5,320 nt of DNA, from contig DOTA01000339.1 in the NCBI GenBank assembly GCA_003513015.1, forward strand, positions 1 to 5,320. The letters are read 5' to 3'. Below, piece by piece: positions 1 to 5,068 of the stretch (its first letter is position 1; each line of letters starts with the position of its first letter). The stretch comes from Chloroflexota bacterium. Its GTDB lineage: Bacteria > Chloroflexota > Anaerolineae > Anaerolineales > UBA11858. Both the position numbers and the translations under genes were made by a program. The notes beneath the pieces were generated by a model. The model was given only the letters and a program-made list of their open reading frames with translations, was not told the origin of the DNA and made no database searches.

Positions 1-239
1 CCGTTAACCGGTTTCCCATTACGGTGTGTGCCATTTTTTGATCCCAAATCTTCGAGCAGCACACCTTCAGAGGCTTGTGAGAGCCGAGCATGCTTGCGTG
101 ATACTTGCCGATTGATGATGGGGACATCACAAGTGGGATCACGCCCGATGAGCAAACTTTCTTGTAACATCCAACGTTGTCCATCAAGCTGGCCCTCATA
201 GCCTACAATCACAGGAACTTCTTCGTTACTTTGATTCAT
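1..239 (-). CDS. FHA domain protein, N-terminal part (cut by left window edge)
   Basis: The frame reads from an ATG at 239 leftwards off the window, giving 79 full codons with no stop; it begins MNQSNEEVPVIVGYEG. It carries a forkhead-associated domain, a fold that binds phosphothreonine peptides. The visible FHA signature is complete: IGRD (residues 31-34), the phosphopeptide-binding S47 and H50 in QVSRKHARL, and the loop motif LGSKNGT (65-71). The domain starts almost at the N-terminus, and what follows it lies outside the window. Upstream of the ATG there is only a weak purine-rich ribosome site (AAAGAAC). The gene is transcribed divergently from the Ser/Thr kinase, which is the usual partner class, so a role as kinase substrate or phospho-reader is a reasonable inference. 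The FHA call is firm; the full product and its output domain are unknown. Confidence 0.9.
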   Translation of the reverse strand, partial: MNQSNEEVPVIVGYEGQLDGQRWMLQESLLIGRDPTCDVPIINRQVSRKHARLSQASEGVLLEDLGSKNGTHRNGKPVN

Positions 240-253
240 ATCTGTTCTTTGCC

Positions 254-280
254 CGATAAGTGCGATAAAAGCGATTTTTC
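254..280. repeat. Three tandem 9-bp direct repeats (CGATAAGTG-like)
   Basis: Three consecutive 9-bp units each begin with CGAT: CGATAAGTG (254-262), CGATAAAAG (263-271) and CGATTTTTC (272-280). The first two share seven of nine positions; the third shares mainly the first four. They lie between the candidate start point and the ATG of the FHA gene, so they could be an operator or a leader element. Chance is possible given the short unit. Confidence 0.35.
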
Positions 281-283
281 CCT

Positions 284-292
284 ATGATACCA
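284..292 (-). promoter_or_regulatory. Candidate extended -10 promoter element for the FHA gene
   Basis: Read on the minus strand this is TGGTATCAT: a TG-N dinucleotide followed by TATCAT, one mismatch from TATAAT. That is the arrangement of an extended -10 promoter. Transcription would begin near 277, giving a leader of about 38 nt before the ATG at 239. No good -35 is present at the normal distance, which extended -10 promoters can tolerate. This is a motif-based inference. Confidence 0.45.
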
Positions 293-302
293 ACGGTTAC
301 AA

Positions 303-330
303 TTGACACACCCTAAAATTAAGATAAAAC
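303..330 (+). promoter_or_regulatory. Candidate upstream promoter for the kinase (TTGACA / TAAAAC)
   Basis: A perfect TTGACA hexamer (303-308) is followed after 16 bp by TAAAAC (325-330), which matches TATAAT at four of six positions. It points toward the kinase. A transcript from here would start near 337 and carry a leader of about 70 nt that includes the inverted repeat at 342-364. It is an alternative or addition to the TATAAT at 367. Confidence 0.35.
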
Positions 331-341
331 TTAAAAAATTG

Positions 342-364
342 CACTGCCATGAATCCGTGCAGTG
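342..364. repeat. Short inverted repeat upstream of the kinase -10 box
   Basis: CACTGC (342-347) and GCAGTG (359-364) form a perfect 6-bp inverted repeat with an 11-bp spacer, ending two bases before the TATAAT. It occupies the place where a -35 would lie, so it could be a regulator site. It could also form a weak hairpin in a transcript starting further upstream. No regulator is assigned. Confidence 0.35.
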
Positions 365-366
365 AG

Positions 367-372
367 TATAAT
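367..372 (+). promoter_or_regulatory. Consensus -10 box (TATAAT) for the kinase
   Basis: This is a perfect TATAAT hexamer 33 bp upstream of the likely ATG at 406; transcription would begin near 379 with a short leader of about 27 nt. The region 16-18 bp upstream does not match TTGACA; the nearest resemblance, TTGCAC at 339-344, is too far away (22 bp). If used, this promoter probably depends on an activator or on weak -35 contacts. Confidence 0.45.
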
Positions 373-405
373 ATCACAAATTTTCTATGAAAGTTGAAAC
401 CGCAA

Positions 406-1392
406 ATGCCAAAACCTTTGCAAGCAGGGGATATTCTTAAGGAGCGCTACGAAATCCGCCGTATCATCGGGCAAGGTGGAATGGGCAGTGTTTATCTGGC
501 TGATGATCTTCGCTTGCAAGGCAGGCAGACGGCCCTCAAAGAAGTCTTTTACGATGAAACCATGCCGGAGGATCTTTTAGCCCAGGCCCGCGAGCAATTC
601 ATGCGCGAAGCTACCGTGCTGGCCCGGCTGGATCACCCTAATTTACCCAAAGTTTCTGATTTCTTTTCGATCGAGGTGCGTGATTATCTGGTGATGGATT
701 TCGTGCCAGGCAAAGACCTCAGCACTCTGATGACTGAAGCGCGCTTGAAAAAAAACTTCATCACTGAACGTGATATTTTGGGTTGGGCCTCCCAACTCGC
801 TGAAGCGCTCTCATACCTCCACAACCAGGAACCGCCCATTTTGCACCGCGATATCAAACCCAGCAATCTGAAACTTACCCCAGGCGGCGTGGTAAAACTG
901 GTTGATTTTGGGCTGGTTAAAATCCTAAATTCAGATGAGATCACGATCACCGTTGTGCAGGGCCGCGGCACTGCTTCCTATACACCCCTCGAACAATATG
1001 GCGGCGATGCCGGACATACCGATGCCCGCAGCGATATTTTTTCATTTGGCGCGACCCTGTACCATTTGCTCACCAATCAGCCCCCCAAAGAAGCACGGGA
1101 TCGCTTTCTAAATCCCGAAATTTTGGTTGCTCCTCGTGATCTAAATCCCGATATCAGCCCGCGCACCGAACGAGCCATCTTCTGGGCCATGAACTTGCAC
1201 CCAGATGAGCGCCCTCAAAGCGTGGAACAGTTTCGACAGGCACTCTTAGGGGATTGGAATCCGGCCCAGCAATCGCGCCGTCCCATGCCGACCCCCGGTC
1301 TGGTGGATTTGCTCTCATCCCCAGTGGAGCGGACTCTAATCTGGATTTCGGTGATCCTGCTGTTTTTAAGTCTGATTGCTACCCTGGTATAA
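406..1392 (+). CDS. Eukaryotic-type Ser/Thr protein kinase with C-terminal membrane anchor
   Basis: This is a complete Hanks-type kinase of 328 residues that phosphorylates Ser/Thr on partner proteins. Every kinase subdomain is recognisable: glycine loop GQGGMG (22-27), ATP lysine K45 in ALKEV, helix-C glutamate E68, catalytic loop HRDIKPSN (147-154) with D149, metal-binding DFG (167-169), activation segment [11 protein letters not shown] (188-198) in the common bacterial form where PLE replaces APE, D210 in DIFSFG, and R269 of the last subdomain. All catalytic residues are present, so it should be active. A short Pro-rich stretch leads to a single hydrophobic helix (310-328) that runs to the very last residue. 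The kinase is therefore membrane-anchored with no extracytoplasmic sensor such as PASTA repeats. I prefer the ATG at 406; GAAAG (389-393) lies 12 nt before it. A TTG at 394 would add four residues but has that motif with no spacing. The divergent FHA gene is a likely partner. Confidence 0.93.
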   Translation: MPKPLQAGDILKERYEIRRIIGQGGMGSVYLADDLRLQGRQTALKEVFYDETMPEDLLAQAREQFMREATVLARLDHPNLPKVSDFFSIEVRDYLVMDFVPGKDLSTLMTEARLKKNFITERDILGWASQLAEALSYLHNQEPPILHRDIKPSNLKLTPGGVVKLVDFGLVKILNSDEITITVVQGRGTASYTPLEQYGGDAGHTDARSDIFSFGATLYHLLTNQPPKEARDRFLNPEILVAPRDLNPDISPRTERAIFWAMNLHPDERPQSVEQFRQALLGDWNPAQQSRRPMPTPGLVDLLSSPVERTLIWISVILLFLSLIATLV

Positions 1393-1415
1393 ACCCATTA
1401 AATCAACCCTTGGGA

Positions 1416-3884
1416 TTATTCCCGGTTTCCGTTTCCGCCAAAACGGAGTACCACCGCCAGCGCGAACCCCGTGAGTGATCCCAGCCCCGTAATCAACAGC
1501 ACGCCCCAGTGGAGCGTGGTCTTGGATACCCATTGTGCCCCCGGAAAATCTAAAACCGCGTACATATAACCCAGCAAACCTCCGATCAGCGTGGCCAAGC
1601 CCCAGCGCACGCCCCAGCGCACATACCCCATGGATGCGCCCACGCGCAATGCCAGCCAGCCCAGCAGGCAGCTTGTTCCAATCGCCAATAGCCACATAAT
1701 CAGCCCGGAAAAATCAGTTTCTGGCGGCGCAATCACAATCATGGGCGTCGCGGTGGGATTTTCAATCGTGGGTAACGGCTCAACCGTGGAGGTTTCGGTG
1801 AGTATAACGGTGGGTGAGGGGGTCGGGGTTGGGCGTTCTGCCGGAACATCGATGGATACCACTTCTGATTGGGCATCCCCCGCCATTGCTTGAATTTGGA
1901 TACTACCCGATTGCTCGATCAAAATACTGGCACCTGCGATGCCTCCAATGGTTGCGGAAGTGATTGCTGGGAATTCAATCCCATTGATGGACACCAAAAA
2001 TTCAACGGGTGTGTTATCCGGAACGGGGTTGCCATTCGAATCCAAAATCTCGCTGGTATTGATGGGGATGGTATCACCCAGCCGGAAGCGGGGAATAGAT
2101 GAAAGGGGTTCATTCGCCGGATTGTAACCGGGTAAATCGATTAGAACCAAGATCGTCCGCTCTGGATCCGGGGAGGTCGCCGAAATCAGATCGTACCCAA
2201 CCCCCGGAATGGATACCGGAGAAGCCCCTTCGGGTTGGATTTCTTTGAATAACAGGCGGGCCGCCACTTCCACAAACGAGGGAGGTTTGCTATATAACCC
2301 ATAAAATGCCGTAAATTTCGAGATGTCCGTAGCATCCAGGTAATAGGGTGCGCTGTTGGCGAAAGCAATAATGCGTTTATCGCGCGCCAGATCGGGCCTT
2401 TCAGAGAGAAAACGGCGCAACGCATAAGATTCAGGCCGTTCGGGGTTAATATCCAATGTCAGGAAGATCACCCAATCTGCTCGCCGTAAATCGGTATCCA
2501 CCGCGCTGGAAGCAGCTTGACCATCGAGCATTTGTTGTAATTCTAGAAAAGAGTGAGAGGCAATATTGCCCGAAAAAACTACACCGCCCGTGCCGGAACC
2601 ATACAAATTTAGGATGGTCTGTTGAAGGGCATCCACCGCAATGGAGGTTTGCAAGGGGCATTGCTGGCAGCGGCTTTCCGTGTAGCTATCGGTGAAAATA
2701 ACGATGCGGTCACTGCGGTTTGGGGTAGCTGGAAGCACATTTTCCAACTCATTAAAAGTTGGATTGATCAGCGTAGCTGCTTTTTGGGCCACCCCAAAAG
2801 CAATCTGGCTATTGACACTCTCGTTTTCGAGCAAACCCGAAGGCAGCACCATCGTCAGCGTGAAAAAGCTGTAAAGCTTATACTTGAGCGTCAAAATGCG
2901 CAGCACCGATTCATCGACTCGTTTCGCAAAATCGGGGTCTTCGCGATATTTTTGCGTGAAGAAATCCAGGGTGTCGATCATGGCATAATATCCGCTAATG
3001 ATGGGTTCCCCTTCAGTTTGGGTGACCTCTCCCTGTAAGAAGCCTCCCATATACAGCAGATCATTGCCCGCTAAAAAGGCATCCAGCGCAGCCCGTCGGG
3101 CGATAAAACTTTCACCGGTTGGATCGTAAATATCACGTACCGCTTTACTGCCCACATCATCACTGATCATAATACCGCCATTTGAGCGCCAGGTGGTCAG
3201 CGCGGGCAAACCCAGCAGCAGACTCAAGGCGGTTTGATCGAAACTTACGGGGCGGGTGGTGGCACGGATGTTGCCTTGTAAACCCTGATAGCGGATGTGG
3301 GAGGTCAACAAGGCATCGGTGGTTTCTTCGGGAGATTTGGCATTTCCGGTCACCGCAAAAAAGGGCGCTAACTCGATTTGTTTGAGTTGTTCCAGCGATT
3401 TACGCACAGTTGCCACTTCATCCTCGGGCAACCGGTCAGAACTGCCCAGGCCGGGGAAGTGTTTGCTCACAACGGCCATCCGGCCATTGCTGCCCGCGTG
3501 GACGCCGGAAATATAGGCCCGCCCCATCTCACCTACCCAAAACGGATCGCCGCCAAACGTGCGCACCCCCAGGTCACCCACGCCCTCGGTGCGGGGAACC
3601 TCGTTTACATCCAAAGATGGCCCAAAGAGCAAGTTGAAACCCAAAGCTGAGAGTTCCTCCCCGGAAACGCGTCCCACATCCTGGGCGAAGTTGGGATCCC
3701 AGGTGGCCCCGATGGATAACTGGCTGGGCAGCGGTGTCAAGGGGCCGATAATCTGATCCGTGGGATATCCATCCCCCTCTTGGGAAATCCCGATAAAAAG
3801 GGGAATAAAAGCCGGGTCGAAGGTGTTACCCGTATCCGGATTGATGCGCGACTCTTGAGAGGCTGAAAATCGATTGGTTTGCAA
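1416..3884 (-). CDS. C-terminal fragment of the GH3 protein: catalytic barrel, second domain, Ig-like domain, membrane helices
   Basis: This is the open frame directly following the TAA, up to 822 codons, in the same phase as the upstream fragment. Fragment numbering: PLFIGISQEG (28-37), LPSQLSIGATWDP (52-64), KHFPG (141-145), TSHIRY (194-199), nucleophile candidate D242 in MISDD, a CQQC pair (406-409), Ig-like region about 603-681, a PTPTPSPT-type linker from 684, and membrane helices about 726-747, 760-778 and 791-813. The first possible start is a TTG immediately after the stop, and no Shine-Dalgarno-like sequence precedes it. Independent translation is therefore poorly supported, and it would lack a signal peptide. 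It is best read as the remainder of one gene. Confidence 0.65.
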   Translation of the reverse strand: MQTNRFSASQESRINPDTGNTFDPAFIPLFIGISQEGDGYPTDQIIGPLTPLPSQLSIGATWDPNFAQDVGRVSGEELSALGFNLLFGPSLDVNEVPRTEGVGDLGVRTFGGDPFWVGEMGRAYISGVHAGSNGRMAVVSKHFPGLGSSDRLPEDEVATVRKSLEQLKQIELAPFFAVTGNAKSPEETTDALLTSHIRYQGLQGNIRATTRPVSFDQTALSLLLGLPALTTWRSNGGIMISDDVGSKAVRDIYDPTGESFIARRAALDAFLAGNDLLYMGGFLQGEVTQTEGEPIISGYYAMIDTLDFFTQKYREDPDFAKRVDESVLRILTLKYKLYSFFTLTMVLPSGLLENESVNSQIAFGVAQKAATLINPTFNELENVLPATPNRSDRIVIFTDSYTESRCQQCPLQTSIAVDALQQTILNLYGSGTGGVVFSGNIASHSFLELQQMLDGQAASSAVDTDLRRADWVIFLTLDINPERPESYALRRFLSERPDLARDKRIIAFANSAPYYLDATDISKFTAFYGLYSKPPSFVEVAARLLFKEIQPEGASPVSIPGVGYDLISATSPDPERTILVLIDLPGYNPANEPLSSIPRFRLGDTIPINTSEILDSNGNPVPDNTPVEFLVSINGIEFPAITSATIGGIAGASILIEQSGSIQIQAMAGDAQSEVVSIDVPAERPTPTPSPTVILTETSTVEPLPTIENPTATPMIVIAPPETDFSGLIMWLLAIGTSCLLGWLALRVGASMGYVRWGVRWGLATLIGGLLGYMYAVLDFPGAQWVSKTTLHWGVLLITGLGSLTGFALAVVLRFGGNGNRE

Positions 3885-3887
3885 TTA
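3885..3887 (-). other. In-frame TAA interrupting the GH3 gene
   Basis: On the minus strand the codons run CTA ACA AAT TAA TTG CAA ACC. The frame is unchanged on both sides and homology to GH3 proteins continues directly, so this is a point change rather than a frameshift. A Gln codon (CAA) is the most likely ancestral state, needing a single C to T transition. TAA also ends the kinase gene and this gene itself, which argues against reassignment of TAA in this organism. Confidence 0.85.
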
Positions 3888-4211
3888 ATTTGTTAGCGAC
3901 CAGATATCATCGAGCATGGTTTCCGAGGCCGGGAAATTATTGTTTTTGTCGAGCAAGATCACGCCGCCCACATAATGGTTGTAAATTAGATCGAAAATTT
4001 CACTTTCTGGTCCCACTTTTGTGCCCGTAAAGGTCACGAGAAAAAGCTGCCCCACTCGTTCTTCGGGAGTCATGCGCGCCAATAGATCGCTGGCCCGGCT
4101 TGCCTCGCCGCCTTCTTGCTGGGGTGCGGCTGCCAGACCCATTTTTGTGGGTAACAGCGGAATCAGGATCGTGGCGATTAAAATCAGCCGGATCCAAAGA
4201 AAATTTTTCAT
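3885..4211 (-). CDS. N-terminal fragment of the GH3 protein: signal peptide and first TIM-barrel strands
   Basis: Taken literally this is a 108-residue product. It starts MKNFLWIRLI, with a basic residue and a hydrophobic core, then GLAAAP as the likely signal-peptidase region near residues 26-30. It continues into the first part of a GH3 barrel: LLARMTPEERVGQLFLVTFTG, then YVGGVILLDKNNN. The fragment ends before every catalytic residue, so alone it cannot be an enzyme. Its ATG overlaps the TGA of the upstream CoA-transferase-like gene (ATGA), and an AGAAGAAC purine run lies just upstream as a possible ribosome site. That arrangement supports this start and translational coupling. Confidence 0.7.
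   Translation of the reverse strand: MKNFLWIRLILIATILIPLLPTKMGLAAAPQQEGGEASRASDLLARMTPEERVGQLFLVTFTGTKVGPESEIFDLIYNHYVGGVILLDKNNNFPASETMLDDIWSLTN
4208..4211 (-). other. ATGA start/stop overlap coupling two genes
   Basis: The TGA of the CoA-transferase-like gene shares its first two bases with the ATG of the GH3 gene. Such overlaps normally mean one transcript and translational coupling, so the GH3 protein is expected to be expressed along with the upstream enzyme. Confidence 0.85.
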
Positions 4212-5038
4212 GAAGTTTGTTCTTCTACCAGAATTTCGCGCAGTTTTTGCCTACGGGCCGCCCCATTGAGCAATTCCAACTGCCGGATGCCCAAGGGATC
4301 AATTTCTTCTCGCAGCAGGTTCAGTTCTTCAGGCGTGGGTGGTTGGGTTTCGTGCAAATCGGGGGCTATTTCTAGTTCGAAACCGGTTCGTTTTTGAATG
4401 TGTTCGGGTGTAATCCCAGGGTGATAACTGATCAGGCGCATCCGCCCGTTGGCAAAATCGAACTGCCCCAAATCGCTGATCAAGTATTGCGGGCCTGCGC
4501 CATGCCTTCGGGCTGGGTGATAGCCCAGGCCGGAGAGAAAATCTAGTTTCGGCACAAAGGTCACGCGCGAGTGCCGCGGCACATATAGATGAATATCGCT
4601 GATAAACGTGGTCACATCCGGGATGCCGCCGCTGCCGGGCAGGCGCAGGCGCGGCCGGGCATAGTCATCCCCAAAGGCAATATTATTGAAATTTCCGTGC
4701 ATGTCAATTTGCCCTGGCCTAAAAAACTCCTTGGGCTGCAAATGGGGTAGCACATCGGCTGCGGCGCTGACAAACCCGATGTTGGTCAAGGAGCGATCCA
4801 GCCAAAGGCTTTCGATCTTCGCGATTCCCATGGGGGCAGGCTGGCGGCAAATCCCCTGGCCAATGGCTGAAACAAAATATAAATGCGGCGCGTGGGTTTG
4901 CCGGGCCAGCAAATACGCCGCGGTCACCAACGGAGTAGCGATCCCCTGGGCCACCACCTCGCCATCCTGTACCCGGCGCGACATGCACGCCACCATGATC
5001 TCATCCACACTAAAACCGAGCATACTCATAAAATTCAC
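4208..5038 (-). CDS. CoA-transferase beta-subunit-like protein (GctB/IpdB family)
   Basis: This 276-residue protein resembles the beta subunit of class I CoA-transferases such as glutaconate CoA-transferase (about 266 residues), which move CoA between carboxylic acids as alpha/beta oligomers in the cytoplasm. Visible family features are DGEVVAQGIATPLVTAAYLLA (25-45), GQIDMHGNFNNIAFGDD (109-125), the GSGG loop (135-138), a late LISDLGQFDF segment (186-195), SYHPGITPEHIQKRTGF (204-220) and LLREEIDPLGIRQ near the end. At the position of the catalytic Glu of glutaconate CoA-transferase (VESG), the sequence reads FVSA, so V56 replaces Glu. This suggests a hydrolase or lyase activity, as known for the related IpdAB that opens steroid-ring CoA thioesters, rather than CoA transfer. 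No alpha subunit is seen in the window. I use GTG at 5038 because GAGG lies 7 nt upstream; the ATGs at 5029 and 5023 are too far from it. It overlaps the GH3 gene by 4 bp. Confidence 0.82.
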   Translation of the reverse strand: MNFMSMLGFSVDEIMVACMSRRVQDGEVVAQGIATPLVTAAYLLARQTHAPHLYFVSAIGQGICRQPAPMGIAKIESLWLDRSLTNIGFVSAAADVLPHLQPKEFFRPGQIDMHGNFNNIAFGDDYARPRLRLPGSGGIPDVTTFISDIHLYVPRHSRVTFVPKLDFLSGLGYHPARRHGAGPQYLISDLGQFDFANGRMRLISYHPGITPEHIQKRTGFELEIAPDLHETQPPTPEELNLLREEIDPLGIRQLELLNGAARRQKLREILVEEQTS

Positions 5039-5045
5039 ATTCCAG

Positions 5046-5049
5046 CCTC
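5046..5049 (-). promoter_or_regulatory. Ribosome binding site deciding the GTG start of the CoA-transferase-like gene
   Basis: Minus-strand GAGG within TTTGAGGCTGGAAT sits 7 nt before GTG at 5038, an ideal spacing. An ATG at 5040 in another frame is followed at once by TGA and encodes nothing, so the rarer GTG is the better start. Confidence 0.55.
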
Positions 5050-5068
5050 AAATTGGGGGATAGGTCTT

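Larger units (their letters stand above)
240..405. promoter_or_regulatory. Divergent intergenic region between FHA gene and kinase gene
   Basis: This AT-rich 166-bp stretch separates two divergently transcribed signalling genes and should hold both promoters. It contains an extended -10 candidate facing left, a perfect TATAAT facing right, a TTGACA facing right, three 9-bp direct repeats, and a short inverted repeat just upstream of the TATAAT. I see no small gene in it. The only ATG-started frame near its right end (387-440, 17 codons) overlaps the kinase start out of frame and has no coding support. Confidence 0.7.
1416..4211 (-). pseudogene. GH3-family glycoside hydrolase-like membrane protein, interrupted by an in-frame TAA
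   Basis: A single reading frame of 931 codons starting at ATG 4211 is continuous except for TAA at codon 109 (3885-3887). In order, with full-length numbering, it encodes: a signal peptide (1 to about 28); a GH3 TIM barrel (about 42-450) with MTPEERVGQLF, VGGVILL, PLFIGISQEG and KHFPG (250-254), and a likely nucleophile D351 in MISDD; the second GH3 alpha/beta domain (about 475-655); an Ig-like beta domain (about 712-790); a Pro/Thr linker (about 791-833); and three hydrophobic helices (about 835-856, 869-887, 900-922). The family cleaves beta-linked glucose or N-acetylglucosamine units. Here the catalytic part would lie outside the membrane, tethered by the linker. The sequence across the stop, LTN-stop-LQ, matches the LTNQLQ commonly seen in GH3 proteins, so a CAA to TAA change is likely. 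The long intact frame after the stop indicates a very recent lesion, a sequence error or readthrough. Substrate is not inferable. Confidence 0.8.

Noticed and set aside
387..440. 17-codon ATG-started frame at the kinase 5' end as a possible leader peptide
   Set aside because: It overlaps the kinase start out of frame and would begin about 8 nt from the predicted transcript end. No ribosome site or attenuator structure accompanies it.
684..971. 95-codon minus-strand frame inside the kinase gene
   Set aside because: It is antisense to the catalytic core of the kinase, with low-complexity composition and no start support.
1393..1415. Possible bidirectional terminator between the convergent kinase and GH3 genes
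   Set aside because: The 23-bp gap has only a short bulged AATC/GATT-CCC/GGG palindrome and no stable GC stem with a T-run.
1366..1695. 109-codon minus-strand frame overlapping the 3' end of the GH3 gene and the kinase tail
   Set aside because: It is out of frame with the GH3 gene, whose membrane helices explain this stretch. The Gly/Arg-rich translation looks like a frame shadow.
2622..3038. 138-codon plus-strand open frame opposite the GH3 gene
   Set aside because: It lies wholly antisense to strongly conserved GH3 coding sequence, shows no recognisable domain, and has no ribosome site. It is a shadow frame.
3882..3884. TTG directly after the TAA as a true start of an independent gene
   Set aside because: No Shine-Dalgarno-like sequence precedes it, the product would lack a signal peptide although it is an exported-type protein, and GH3 homology spans the stop without a break.
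5038..5040. ATG at 5040 as start of the CoA-transferase-like gene
   Set aside because: It is in a different frame and is followed immediately by TGA. GTG at 5038 is in frame and better spaced from GAGG.
4686..5063. 125-codon plus-strand open frame opposite the CoA-transferase-like gene
   Set aside because: It is antisense to a well-supported gene and its translation shows no family features.
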